Source of the DNA: Alkalihalobacillus pseudalcaliphilus
GTDB taxonomy: Bacteria > Bacillota > Bacilli > Bacillales > Bacillaceae_D
Reading direction: 5' to 3'
Assembly: GCF_028610675.1 (NCBI RefSeq)
Contig: NZ_JAQQWS010000007.1
Coordinates: forward strand, 124,001 to 188,000
DNA: 64,000 bases
The first letter of the stretch is position 1. Each line of letters opens with the position of its first letter. This document shows positions 32,250 to 40,626 of this stretch, piece by piece. Made by a program: the position numbers and the translations under genes. The notes under the pieces are model-generated. The model was not told where the DNA came from, did not search any database, and saw only the letters and a list, made by a program, of their open reading frames with translations.

Positions 32250-33824
32250 TCACGCTCCTAATAATCGATTTACGTCCGTTTGAATATCGCCGAATTCTTT
32301 CGCAATATAATCGCGAGCTTTCACGTCGGTCCGCAACTCTTCTTCCGTAGGGAGCCAATTAAAGCTACGCCCGCAAACATAGTTGATCTTATTCAACGTT
32401 TCCAAGTCTTTAAACCAAATATGCACGGTGCCTTTTCGAAACATCTTAAACCGGAGAACGTCATTTTCGAACTCCCCTTTTCCTATCCGCGTAAAATCAT
32501 GCTCAACCGATCGGAACGGTTCAAATGCCTTTAACAAGTCGAGAACAAAGCCTTTAATTCGATAGTCTACGCTAGCAAAACTTTTATCTCGCTCGCCCAT
32601 GTCCCAATCTCCGAAATTAGAGAAGAACGGATAAATGATCTTTTTCCCGATTTTATAGGAGTCATTAGTACGCCAACCATTGTAGTAGTGTATATTTGTC
32701 GAAAAATCCCTACGGCTAAATGATGTTATTTTCTCGAATATACTAACTACGCTACTTAGCAACATATCGGAGGAGTTCGCCACTATCGCGTGTAATAGCA
32801 TGTATATATTAGTTAAGTTAATTTCTAGGTCGGACGCGGAATCCAACTGACGACTTAATTTTTCTCTCGCCTGTGTTGTTAACCTTTGCATAAATTTATC
32901 CGTTCTTAGAATCAAGCCCCAATATGCCGAACGCATTTTCTGTATATCGTCCTCGTAATTAGCGGAATTATTGTCATAAGGGGCATGAATCTTCCCGCCG
33001 TTCAGATTTGATATATAATTTAAGAAGTCTGTCTTCTTTTTGTTAATTTCATAATCTTCACGAATCAATTTAACGGCTTGGTCGTATTCACTAACAAGTC
33101 TCGTAATATCATCAACGCGCTCTTGCACTTCTTGACGCTCGACAAACGTACTTAGTGCCGATGAAATTGCCTCGTCCGCACTACCGTCTCTCGCTTCCTT
33201 CACCGCGTCGATGGCACTTCGATATAAATCCTCGCTCGCGTCGTCTCGGCGTATTTTCGCGTAAATTAACGCAACTTCTACGTCAGTTTTCCGTTCCGCC
33301 GAACTAAATGCACCTTTTACGAATTCTATTTTAGCTCTGTGAACATCGAGCAAACGCGCTAACTCTTTCCGCGAATTACTGAACGGATTTCGTATCGTTT
33401 CTGCGTTTATTATCGCGTAAATTTCGCAGTCTTTCGTTATTTGACTACTTGCGAGATTGATCGCGTAGAGTAGGTGTTTGTCGCCGGCACTAAATGGCGG
33501 ATTCATAACGATTGCATCGTATTCTCGGTAAGTCTTAAACGTGAGAAAGTCCGACCAAACAACCGTATTGCCTGCACCCGTTAAGAGACTTGAAAGTTCC
33601 GGATCATTTTCAATCACATCGATTTTCACGGCACTTCTTCTACATTTTTCCCGAATGTAATTAACGATGTTTCCTTTACCCGCGGAAGGCTCTAGTACAC
33701 GACCGCGTAGAGTAACCGCATCATCTTTTTTAATTCCTAGCCGGCTTATATTACCCCCAATACTCATCGCGAGCAATTCTTTTATTAGCTCGTCGGGCGT
33801 TGGGTAAAAATCCGCATTAAACAA
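32250..33824 (-). CDS. N6-adenine-type DNA methyltransferase with DUF4942-like C-terminus
   Basis: 524 aa from TTG at 33824 (AAGGAGG upstream). SAM-binding motif I VLEPSAGKGNIVNYI (about residue 46) and catalytic motif IV AIVMNPPFSAGDKH (about 107) define an amino-methyltransferase. The long C-terminal half matches the DUF4942 layout seen in phage and plasmid methylases. No cognate restriction enzyme lies nearby, so it may protect phage DNA from host restriction. Confidence 0.83.
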   Translation of the reverse strand: MFNADFYPTPDELIKELLAMSIGGNISRLGIKKDDAVTLRGRVLEPSAGKGNIVNYIREKCRRSAVKIDVIENDPELSSLLTGAGNTVVWSDFLTFKTYREYDAIVMNPPFSAGDKHLLYAINLASSQITKDCEIYAIINAETIRNPFSNSRKELARLLDVHRAKIEFVKGAFSSAERKTDVEVALIYAKIRRDDASEDLYRSAIDAVKEARDGSADEAISSALSTFVERQEVQERVDDITRLVSEYDQAVKLIREDYEINKKKTDFLNYISNLNGGKIHAPYDNNSANYEDDIQKMRSAYWGLILRTDKFMQRLTTQAREKLSRQLDSASDLEINLTNIYMLLHAIVANSSDMLLSSVVSIFEKITSFSRRDFSTNIHYYNGWRTNDSYKIGKKIIYPFFSNFGDWDMGERDKSFASVDYRIKGFVLDLLKAFEPFRSVEHDFTRIGKGEFENDVLRFKMFRKGTVHIWFKDLETLNKINYVCGRSFNWLPTEEELRTDVKARDYIAKEFGDIQTDVNRLLGA

Positions 33825-33870
33825 TTTACCGCCTCCTTGCTATTTGTCGAAACTTTTCGTTAACTCCCGC

Positions 33871-33899
33871 TTTACATCCGTCGATTATCCGCGTACAAT
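33871..33899 (+). promoter_or_regulatory. Plus-strand promoter for the 33.9-34.8 kb genes
   Basis: TTTACA (33871-33876), a 17-base spacer, then TACAAT (33894-33899). A second box TATAAT lies at 33903-33908. It faces the three plus-strand genes and is divergent from the methyltransferase gene. Confidence 0.55.
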
Positions 33900-33936
33900 A
33901 ATTATAATTAAACGAAATCAAACGGAGGTTGACGTA

Positions 33937-34173
33937 ATGAATAAAAATAATGAATTTTATCGCCATGCAGTACGGGCGGCTAAAAAGCGCTTCAAGGCGG
34001 ACGCAGTAGACTATATTCGCAGTCAATATGGGATGTGCGTCCAAGTTTGCGTAGAGTGTTTTGTCGAGGATAATCCTGACCGAGAATACCTCAACGGACG
34101 CGTGCTCGCTCTTACCCGCCACCTAGACGAAGCCCTCGCGTACATTGACAAGCAATTTGCCGAGAGGGAGTGA
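33937..34173 (+). CDS. Small phage protein (first of a plus-strand trio)
   Basis: 78 aa from ATG at 33937 (GGAGG 8-9 bases upstream). Helical and basic at the N-terminus (YRHAVRAAKKRFKADAV). A CVQVCVECF cluster holds three cysteines. It is the first gene of a three-gene plus-strand operon embedded in an otherwise minus-strand block. Function unknown. Confidence 0.7.
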   Translation: MNKNNEFYRHAVRAAKKRFKADAVDYIRSQYGMCVQVCVECFVEDNPDREYLNGRVLALTRHLDEALAYIDKQFAERE

Positions 34174-34178
34174 CGTAT

Positions 34179-34364
34179 TTGTTAACGCCCGCCCAACTCG
34201 CCGTTGTGCTCACCGCCATACAGGCGGAAATAGACGCACTCGAACGCTATGCCACGCCGGAGCCAAGACCCGAACTAGAGCGTTACTACGACGAACTTAT
34301 TGCGGCACGTACGCAATTACGCTATACTTATCGTAAACTAAACGAAAGTGAGCGTGTTCCCTAA
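34179..34364 (+). CDS. Small helical phage protein
   Basis: 61 aa from TTG at 34179, about 8 bases after an AGGGAG; a GTG at 34170 overlaps that site. Two helices (LAVVLTAIQAEIDALERY and LERYYDELIAARTQLRYTY) suggest a small coiled coil. Its stop overlaps the next start (TAATG). Unknown function. Confidence 0.6.
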   Translation: MLTPAQLAVVLTAIQAEIDALERYATPEPRPELERYYDELIAARTQLRYTYRKLNESERVP

Positions 34365-34759
34365 TGCCGCCAATCGATTGGATTTCGAGCCAAGCGCCCG
34401 AATTTATTACGTTCGACGCGCAAAAACGCCTTTGCGTCAGTTCCGGCGCCACCGCCATTCTAAACGTGCCCAAGACGGGCGACTTTACGCTACATGTCGG
34501 CTATGACTCCGTGAATCAGCGTCTCGTGCTCGCCAAGCCGGACGTGGTGAAGCTTCCGAATGTGATACCGTTTAAGTTCGATAAGCGCCGCTATTGCCAC
34601 GTGCGCGAACTTGTCCGCAAGATTAACGTGCCCGAGGAAGAGCTACCGGTCCGCTTCGAATACGTCGGTAAGGATTACGCGGACAGCCCGCAAGGTAGCC
34701 ACGTGTTTCAGCTCGCGGATTATTCGGCGCCCGATGATGCGGGAAGAGCCGATAAGTAA
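34364..34759 (+). CDS. Phage protein of unknown function, beta-rich
   Basis: 131 aa. Contains SSGATAILNVPKTGDFTLHVGYD and LAKPDVVKLPNVIPFKFDKRRYC, suggesting an AbrB-like or OB/SH3-like beta fold with a C-terminal domain. Last of the plus-strand trio. Its 3' end overlaps the convergent cytosine methyltransferase by 40 bases. The family is found in phages but has no assigned role as far as I know. Confidence 0.65.
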   Translation: MPPIDWISSQAPEFITFDAQKRLCVSSGATAILNVPKTGDFTLHVGYDSVNQRLVLAKPDVVKLPNVIPFKFDKRRYCHVRELVRKINVPEEELPVRFEYVGKDYADSPQGSHVFQLADYSAPDDAGRADK

Positions 34760-36039
34760 CGTAGCAAGCCGGGCATTAACGCGTCGATTACGTTGACCGT
34801 GACGGCGTTGCCCGCTTGTTTATATCGTTGGCTGTCCGATACGCCCGCCGCTTTGACCGTTTCGTGGGCGAGGTCGGAAAATCCCTGGAGTCGCCAGCAT
34901 TCGAGGGGCGTTAGCTTGCGGATGCGGTAACGTGGATAAGCACCCAATGCAACGCCGTGTTTATCCTGTGCGGTTAAAGTGAACGACTTCTCGCCGTCAT
35001 CTTTAAATCTGCGTCCATTTTGGCGCTTTTCTGCGCGGTCGGGCGTGAGGACAGGACGGGTTTCCATAACTCCCGTCATATCTTGATTACCGAATCCTTT
35101 ATAATCTCGGGCCATCAAACAATGCGACAATTCCGTCTCTCTTCCGATTTCGTGTCGATTCATTTGCACGGCGACTTTCGGCTCGCGATGACCTCCGCCC
35201 ATAGCCGTTAACGTCGGCGTGTCGCCGACCGGAGAATAAACGCGTTTAATCGAATCATTGCCCCGTAGTTCCGCATGACCAACCATTGTAGGCGAATCTG
35301 AATCGGAGTCTTCTTCGCGTTCTTCTAATTGCGCCACCAATTTCGCCGTCTTCTCCTCCGACAAGTAGTACCGCTCGTCCACGTTATCTTCCAGGATATC
35401 GAGTAACCTTACCGTCACATCACTCTGCGTCGGGTACTCGAAGTTAAACGTCTTTACTCCGTCTATTTGCGCGATTCTACGCTTACCCTTTGCGACAACG
35501 TTCGTCCCTTCTATGCGCCAAGCCTCCGGGGTTACGAGGTCATCCCGCACAGCAACGATAAAAATACGCTCGCGATTCTGCGGTACGCCGAAATATTTCG
35601 AGTTTAATACCGAAAAGTCTACGGTGTAGCCGATTTCGTTAAGCGCGGTGACTACGATGTCCAGCGTTTTACCTTTATCGTGACCAACGAGTCCCTTTAC
35701 GTTCTCTAAGACGGCTATCTTCGGCTGTTTCTCACGCATAATACGGACAATTTCGAAGAATAACGTTCCGCGCGTTTCATCCGCGAAGCCTAAGCGCTTG
35801 CCTGCGACACTGAACGCCTGGCACGGAAAACCGCCCACAAGTACGTCATGGTCCGGTACGTCTTTTTCGTCAATTTGCGTTATGTCTCCGTGTAAATGGT
35901 CATCGCCATATAGCGCGGAGTACGCCTGTTGTGCGAATTTATCGATTTCTGACGCGAATACACACTCTCCGCCCGCATTGTCGAGCGCTTGCCTAAACCC
36001 GCCAATTCCGGCGAATAATTCGATATATTTAAACGTCAC
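34720..36039 (-). CDS. DNA (cytosine-5)-methyltransferase
   Basis: 439 aa from GTG at 36039. All core C5-MTase motifs are readable: I FAGIGGFRQAL, IV GGFPCQAFS with the catalytic Cys, VI ENVKGL, VIII NRERIFIVA, IX ECWRLQGF and X QAGNAVTV. A variable target-recognition region lies at about 190-350. It forms m5C; the target sequence cannot be read from the protein. No partner nuclease is adjacent, so anti-restriction methylation is likely. It is coupled to the dNMP kinase gene upstream. Confidence 0.94.
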   Translation of the reverse strand: MTFKYIELFAGIGGFRQALDNAGGECVFASEIDKFAQQAYSALYGDDHLHGDITQIDEKDVPDHDVLVGGFPCQAFSVAGKRLGFADETRGTLFFEIVRIMREKQPKIAVLENVKGLVGHDKGKTLDIVVTALNEIGYTVDFSVLNSKYFGVPQNRERIFIVAVRDDLVTPEAWRIEGTNVVAKGKRRIAQIDGVKTFNFEYPTQSDVTVRLLDILEDNVDERYYLSEEKTAKLVAQLEEREEDSDSDSPTMVGHAELRGNDSIKRVYSPVGDTPTLTAMGGGHREPKVAVQMNRHEIGRETELSHCLMARDYKGFGNQDMTGVMETRPVLTPDRAEKRQNGRRFKDDGEKSFTLTAQDKHGVALGAYPRYRIRKLTPLECWRLQGFSDLAHETVKAAGVSDSQRYKQAGNAVTVNVIDALMPGLLRYLSALPASSGAE

Positions 36040-36591
36040 CTAACCACGCACCTTTCGAATAATCTCGTCCACTTGCGCCTCTAACTCCGCCAGCGTGATA
36101 CCTGCCCCGTTATCGACGTAATAGTCGGCGGGCAATTCGTCTAACTGCGTTTCCGTTATGTGCCTTAGCGCTGCGGGGTCGAAGTCGTCTCCGGTTGCCT
36201 TTGCGCGCTCTAGCCGTGTAACCTCGTCCGCGACCACGTGTATGACCGTAAATCCTTCCGCTTGACACCGTGCGACCTCGTTCGCTTGGCGAGCGTCCGT
36301 AATGACCGGCGCGATTGGCGCAAACCCTGCCCGTTGTCGCCCGGCTTGGTCGGCGGCTAATCGGTCGAATAGATGGCGCACCCATACGTCGGGGTCATAG
36401 TCGCGCATGACGTTCATAAATTGATATAACGCGCGAGGCTTCGGTTCAGCCGGCACCCACGGAAATAGGGCGTGAGCTTGCCGTTTGAGCGCGTCGCCGA
36501 ATGCATAGCGGGTAAAGCCGTACTTGCTGACGAGAATTTCGGCGACCGTGTCCTTTCCACTGCGGAGCTTGCCGGTTAAAACGAATTTCAT
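36040..36591 (-). CDS. Deoxynucleoside monophosphate kinase-like protein
   Basis: 183 aa. P-loop LTGKLRSGKDTVAEIL at the N-terminus, followed by ALFPWVPAEPKPRALYQFM and VITDARQANEVARC. This is the layout of T4 gp1/dNMP kinase-like phage enzymes that phosphorylate dNMPs. It is in step with the nrdEF genes downstream for dNTP supply. The start overlaps a 53-codon gene. Confidence 0.8.
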   Translation of the reverse strand: MKFVLTGKLRSGKDTVAEILVSKYGFTRYAFGDALKRQAHALFPWVPAEPKPRALYQFMNVMRDYDPDVWVRHLFDRLAADQAGRQRAGFAPIAPVITDARQANEVARCQAEGFTVIHVVADEVTRLERAKATGDDFDPAALRHITETQLDELPADYYVDNGAGITLAELEAQVDEIIRKVRG

Positions 36592-36752
36592 TACTCCTCA
36601 ATCCTTTCGATAAATCCGGATTCCTCCAAGTAGTCAACGTTAACTTGATCGGTTATTTCGTCAATTTCGCGAATGTCCCCAGCCCACCAAACCTCGTGCT
36701 TACCGCCTTCTTTATAATAGTCCTTTAACATACGAACTTTAATTTTCGTCAT
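36591..36752 (-). CDS. Small acidic phage protein
   Basis: 53 aa. MTKIKVRMLKDYYKEGGKHE, then EVWWAGDIREIDEITDQ. GGAGG lies 9 bases before the ATG. Overlaps on both sides (ATGA and TAATG). No known domain. Confidence 0.72.
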   Translation of the reverse strand: MTKIKVRMLKDYYKEGGKHEVWWAGDIREIDEITDQVNVDYLEESGFIERIEE

Positions 36753-37156
36753 CGTAAACCGCCTCCTCTACTTTCGCGCTCTAATGCCCCCGCGACTAAC
36801 CTCGATACCAACTTCGCGTCTAGCTCGACCGTCACCTTTCCGCGTTTTTCCGCTTCGTCAACGCGTTTCTCTAATTCGCTCACTCTAGCCGCGAGATTGG
36901 CGAGTAAGTCGTAAACGTCCGGGGAAGATTCCGCTTGTTCAACTGGTTCGAGTACGCGATATTCGCTTGATGACGCCCACCCTTTCGGAGTTGATGCGTC
37001 TCCATCTTCGTCCTCAATCATCTCGTAGATTTCTCCGTTTTTATAGTCCTCGTAATCCCATGCGTCAACGATGATAACCTTCTCGCCAACCTTCGCCTCA
37101 CGTTCGACCTCTACGTATTCCACTCCGTCAATTACGTGCGTTTTACCCTTCGCCAT
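36749..37156 (-). CDS. SH3/KOW-like module protein with C-terminal coiled coil
   Basis: 135 aa. The N-terminal module EYVEVEREAKVGEKVIIVDAWDYED has the AKVGE(K)V..V pattern of small SH3-like barrels. A coiled coil (AARVSELEKRVDEAEKR) follows. The same module recurs several times in the proteins at 50306-51196 and 51620-52432, indicating an expanded family within this phage. Role unknown. Confidence 0.7.
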   Translation of the reverse strand: MAKGKTHVIDGVEYVEVEREAKVGEKVIIVDAWDYEDYKNGEIYEMIEDEDGDASTPKGWASSSEYRVLEPVEQAESSPDVYDLLANLAARVSELEKRVDEAEKRGKVTVELDAKLVSRLVAGALERESRGGGLR

Positions 37157-37174
37157 TCAAATCGCCCCTTTTCG

Positions 37175-37702
37175 CTAATTATTTTCGTCAATCACGCGTA
37201 TTTCTACGTCCTGCCTGCCAAACTCAATCGCCTTACCGTAGCTTGACCGCAGTATGTCGATTTTGTTTCCGCGAATGGTCCCGCCAATATCTTCCGCCGT
37301 TGCCCGCTCGGTCGTGCCATCTGCGTAACGGATTTCCACCGTCGAGCCAAGCGGTATAACCGCCGTGTCGACCGCGATAACTCGTAGCCCGCGGTAATGC
37401 GTAGTGTCCCGCACGTCTACGCCCGATTTCGTTATTCCGATGCATCCGTGGCAGTCGGCGGTATATGCGGTGGCTTCAAACGTTTGCCAGCCTTCGCTTT
37501 CGCGGTTAAGTACAACGCCCTCATCATCGCCACTTCGTACATTACCGTTTTCCCCGACCGTCTCGGAATGTTTGCTAGTGTCGTGCTCAGCTCCCGAAGA
37601 TCTTCCCGTTCCGTACCCGTCAACATCAGATGTCACCTCCGCGAATAATAAGTTTGTCGTCATAGCTGCGAATGCTAACGCTGTTACGATGTGGTTTGCG
37701 AT
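37175..37702 (-). CDS. Exported 3D-domain (YabE/YocH-type) cell-wall protein, apparent AUC start
   Basis: 175 aa from ATC at 37702, 8 bases after AGGAGG; the first ATG (37663) has no ribosome site and would cut the signal peptide in half. From the ATC the N-terminus is hydrophobic (IVTALAFAAMTTNLLFA) and ends in a plausible signal-peptidase site. The C-terminal 3D domain has FEATAYTADCHGCIG, AVDTAVIPLGSTVEI and AEDIGGTIRGNKIDIL, supplying the family's three Asp. The 3D fold is shared with lytic transglycosylases such as MltA. It lies far from the lysis cassette. Confidence 0.75.
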   Translation of the reverse strand: MANHIVTALAFAAMTTNLLFAEVTSDVDGYGTGRSSGAEHDTSKHSETVGENGNVRSGDDEGVVLNRESEGWQTFEATAYTADCHGCIGITKSGVDVRDTTHYRGLRVIAVDTAVIPLGSTVEIRYADGTTERATAEDIGGTIRGNKIDILRSSYGKAIEFGRQDVEIRVIDENN

Positions 37703-37714
37703 AAAACCGTCCTC

Positions 37715-37972
37715 CTATTCGTCTCCTATAAGCAACTCCGCGTCTGCATAACCTTCGGAATAACCGGCATTGTGCCCGTCCTCGTAAGCAGCGTCGATCT
37801 CTGATTCTGAAAACATCTTTTCGCCTAGATTTTCGTCAAACTCTTTCGCGAGGTCTAGTAACGATGACCTTGTGGTAGCGTCGTCCGTAGATTCGTAGAT
37901 TTCTTCAATTCTTCGCGCGAGCAAATTCGCAAATGGTTCCGGTCGGTTACGTAAACGAATGAAATCTAGCAT
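37715..37972 (-). CDS. Phage protein of unknown function
   Basis: 85 aa. Helical, with an acidic DGHNAGYSEGYADAELL tail; the GYxxGYxDA pattern recurs in small phage proteins. Its TAG is part of the GAATAGGAGG that serves the next gene. The start overlaps the MazG-like stop (TAATG). Confidence 0.68.
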   Translation of the reverse strand: MLDFIRLRNRPEPFANLLARRIEEIYESTDDATTRSSLLDLAKEFDENLGEKMFSESEIDAAYEDGHNAGYSEGYADAELLIGDE

Positions 37973-38337
37973 TAATCGCCCTCCTTCGGCAAGTCCGCTT
38001 CCTTTACGAAAACCCCGTCAATCATGCGTCCTTTGCGGTCTTTTATTTCGTCGTAAGCCAACGCGATACATTCTTCGATATCTATGCCGAGTTGCGTTGA
38101 TAGAATCGTAAGCACGACGTAAATGTCGCCAATTGAGTCCGCCACTTGCTCCGGCTTTCCTTTCGCCATACCTTCGGCTAATTCGCCTAATTCTTCGACC
38201 AATTTCAGCATTTGTTTATCGGGGCTAGCCGTGTGTAAATTGCGGTCGACCGCCCATTGTACGATTTTCTCTGTTTGCGTCATATTATCCGCTCCTTTTA
38301 GCGCGTAGCTTTCGGTAATGTAATCGATTGGTCGCAT
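37972..38337 (-). CDS. MazG-like nucleotide pyrophosphohydrolase
   Basis: 121 aa from ATG at 38337 (AGGAGG 9 bases upstream). A second ATG at 38283 also has a good site (AAGGAG) and matches the usual family start (WAVDRNLHTA follows). The MazG metal site is visible as LVEELGELAEGMAKG plus ADSIGDIYVVL. Such enzymes hydrolyse non-canonical or excess NTPs to NMPs, balancing pools or lowering ppGpp-like signals in phage infection. Two possible forms could be made. Confidence 0.85.
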   Translation of the reverse strand: MRPIDYITESYALKGADNMTQTEKIVQWAVDRNLHTASPDKQMLKLVEELGELAEGMAKGKPEQVADSIGDIYVVLTILSTQLGIDIEECIALAYDEIKDRKGRMIDGVFVKEADLPKEGD

Positions 38338-38535
38338 TTACTCGACCTCCTCGTAATCTGTGACGCGGATTACTTTTACGTTAGCTGGCGCGAAGTTTAA
38401 ACGGCTTGCCGACCTTTTCGCGCTAGACTTAGATTCGAAGGCTCGTATAAATGAAGGCGAGGACGACCCGCCACCTTTTGGAAAGCCTTCGACGTTTCCG
38501 TTATCATCAACTAAAGCAACGATATATAATTCCAT
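38338..38535 (-). CDS. Small phage protein of unknown function
   Basis: 65 aa. MELYIVALVDDNGNVEGFPKGG, then a Ser/Lys-rich helix and a final beta strand (VKVIRVTDYEEVE). Small alpha/beta protein between the MazG-like and adenine methyltransferase genes. No recognised family. Confidence 0.65.
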   Translation of the reverse strand: MELYIVALVDDNGNVEGFPKGGGSSSPSFIRAFESKSSAKRSASRLNFAPANVKVIRVTDYEEVE

Positions 38536-38954
38536 TAAATCGTCTCCCCTCGGTATATTACGACTATGGACGGAAAAGGCGCACCACTCTTCGAGCCTCC
38601 GAACTTTAGCCTCCCTTTAACGAATCTAATTTCGGATTTACCTAGCACGTAATCGTGAAACCACCGCGTATCTGTGCGGGCGGGAACGAGGCACACGACC
38701 GTTGCCCCTTTCCGCGATTCCTCGTAGGCTTTACGCATCCACTTGCCGGTAATTCCGCGACCATAAGGCGGATTGAGCCATACCGTTTCGCCCGCCCAGT
38801 CTTGCGTCAAGCCGTCGTCCTCGGCGGTAAAATAGCGGGCACACTTTGCGTTGGTTGCGTCGGCGGCTGCGTCTAACATGAAGTTAAATTCTGCGTCTAG
38901 TTTCGCGAAAAAGTCGGGCGGTGTCGCCCATTTGTCGGTGGCGGACGAAAACAT
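38535..38954 (-). CDS. Phage DNA N-6-adenine methyltransferase (Dam-type, short)
   Basis: 139 aa from ATG at 38954; GTGs at 38969/38966 overlap the PhoH stop. The DNA N-6-adenine MTase family used by phages is clear: WATPPDFFAKLDAEF, LDAAADATNAKC, catalytic LNPPYGR and GATVVCLVPARTDTRWFH. It methylates adenine, commonly in GATC for this family. It is the third DNA methyltransferase in the element. Confidence 0.9.
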   Translation of the reverse strand: MFSSATDKWATPPDFFAKLDAEFNFMLDAAADATNAKCARYFTAEDDGLTQDWAGETVWLNPPYGRGITGKWMRKAYEESRKGATVVCLVPARTDTRWFHDYVLGKSEIRFVKGRLKFGGSKSGAPFPSIVVIYRGETI

Positions 38955-38962
38955 TACCGGAC

Positions 38963-39616
38963 TCACCACGTTAACTCGTCCGCCTTTTGTGCCAACTTAC
39001 CGCGGAAATTAACCGTTAGCTCACATACCTTTGCGTAAGGCTCGTCGCGGAAATGGTCGAGATAAGGCACGAACCCCGACTTGCTCGCGTTAGGTAGGTC
39101 GCATTGACCGTCGTGTCCGATCATGATTACGGTACATGAATCGTGAATGCGCGTTAGTAGCTTCTTTAATTCGCCGCGCGTAAAGTTCTGCGATTCCTCG
39201 ATAATGACCGTCGAGTCCTTTATGTTCGTGCCACGCGCAAATACGTGCGACTTCGGATATACCCAAACGTGGCCCGCCTTCAATTGGTCGATATTTGATT
39301 CGTCGAAAATGACTTGCGACGGGTTTTCGTTGATTTCGAGCAAGGCGTCCTTTAGCGGCTGGCAATATTCCGCCTCTTTTTCCTGCTGCGTGCCCGGTCG
39401 GAATCCCATCTTGCCCTCCTCGACCGGCGAGAATACGTAAACCAACGGTTTGCCGATGATCTTCGCCGATCCTACCGCCAATGTCGTCTTACCGGTGCCC
39501 GAGCGCGCGTTTACGATAGTCAAGCGGTTATCGAATATAGAGTCGATGTAAATTCGTTGCTCGTCCGTTAACTTTTCCGCGAATCCATAGAATAGCGAAT
39601 CTTTTGGTAATGGCAT
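38963..39616 (-). CDS. PhoH-family P-loop ATPase
   Basis: 217 aa. Walker A ARSGTGKTTLA (about 38-48) and Walker B STVIIEESQN (about 137). PhoH proteins are RNA-associated ATPases/helicases, often carried by phages, and their role in infection is unclear. It follows nrdF in the same transcript. Confidence 0.88.
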   Translation of the reverse strand: MPLPKDSLFYGFAEKLTDEQRIYIDSIFDNRLTIVNARSGTGKTTLAVGSAKIIGKPLVYVFSPVEEGKMGFRPGTQQEKEAEYCQPLKDALLEINENPSQVIFDESNIDQLKAGHVWVYPKSHVFARGTNIKDSTVIIEESQNFTRGELKKLLTRIHDSCTVIMIGHDGQCDLPNASKSGFVPYLDHFRDEPYAKVCELTVNFRGKLAQKADELTW

Positions 39617-39630
39617 AATGTCATCGCTCC

Positions 39631-40608
39631 TTATTCGAATATGAAGTCGTCGTCTCGTAACTCTTCCGCAATAGCTTTTTTATACGCGGAACCTTTCAGC
39701 GAGAAAAAGTCCCACGAATTTGTTTGCGTACTCAACCCGTTCATAACGATAGGGTTCGGCTTAACTTCCGAAAAATGTGGCTGAAATCCTAAGTTGGCGA
39801 GAGCCTTATTCGCGTTATACTGTAGAAACTTGCGGACGTCGTGTTCTAGTCCGATGTCTGCGTAAAGCTCGTTAGTGTACGTTACCTCATTCACGTATAG
39901 TTCATCTAACAATTGCGTCGTAAAATCTTGTAATTCCGCTTTTTTAACGTCTGATTGACGATTGTGAATTTCCTGCGCCAGTAGGCCCACGTATACCGAG
40001 TGAATCGACTCGTCGCGAATTATAAGTGAGATAATCTCCCCACTATTCATGAGCTTACCTTGCCCCGCGAGTAGAAGCGGGTAATAAAATCCGGAGTAGA
40101 ACAGAAAGCCTTCGAGCATAACAGAAGCAACTAAAGCCTTGTATAAGGTAATCTCATCCGTTCCCTCCCCTTCCAATGCTTCGTAATAGTCCGCGACAAT
40201 GTGGGCTTTACGTTGTAAGTGCGGATTGTCCTCGACCCAGCGGAATATCTCGTCTATTTCTTCTCGACTAGCAAGCGTGAGGAAAATATTCGAATAAGAT
40301 TTCGCATGGACCGCGTTTTCCATCATCGCCATAAAGTTAAGCACGGCTTTTCGTTGGTGTCCGCTAACCGCTTCGGAAATCCTCGTCATGCCGACATTTC
40401 CTTGAATCGTGTCAAGTAGCGTAAGCCCGCCAAGCACGCGGTTATACGTCTGCTTCTCTGCCTCGGATAAAGACTTCCACGTAAGGAGGTCGCCGTTAAG
40501 CGAAATCTCCTCCGGTAGCCAAAATTGGCGAACGTTTTGCTCGTAAAACATCTGCGTGAAACTATCGTCTGATTGCGCCCAGTTGGCGGCAGTAAATGTC
40601 TGCGTCAA
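39631..40608 (-). CDS. nrdF: Ribonucleotide reductase class Ib small subunit NrdF
   Basis: 325 aa from TTG at 40608 (AAAGGAG 8 bases upstream). Di-metal ligands are readable in LLDTIQG (Asp), MMENAVHAKSYS (Glu, His) and RDESIHSVYVG (Glu, His), and the radical Tyr lies in the following helix (SYSNIF region). It carries the Mn/Fe-tyrosyl radical needed by NrdE. nrdI-nrdE-nrdF order identifies class Ib. No nrdH is visible nearby. Confidence 0.94.
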   Translation of the reverse strand: MTQTFTAANWAQSDDSFTQMFYEQNVRQFWLPEEISLNGDLLTWKSLSEAEKQTYNRVLGGLTLLDTIQGNVGMTRISEAVSGHQRKAVLNFMAMMENAVHAKSYSNIFLTLASREEIDEIFRWVEDNPHLQRKAHIVADYYEALEGEGTDEITLYKALVASVMLEGFLFYSGFYYPLLLAGQGKLMNSGEIISLIIRDESIHSVYVGLLAQEIHNRQSDVKKAELQDFTTQLLDELYVNEVTYTNELYADIGLEHDVRKFLQYNANKALANLGFQPHFSEVKPNPIVMNGLSTQTNSWDFFSLKGSAYKKAIAEELRDDDFIFE

Positions 40609-40626
40609 ATAATCGACTCCTTTTCG

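Noticed and set aside
33826..34122. Minus-strand frame of 98 codons opposite the first gene of the plus-strand trio
   Set aside because: It has no ribosome site and lies antisense to a gene with a good promoter, ribosome site and coupling to the next gene.
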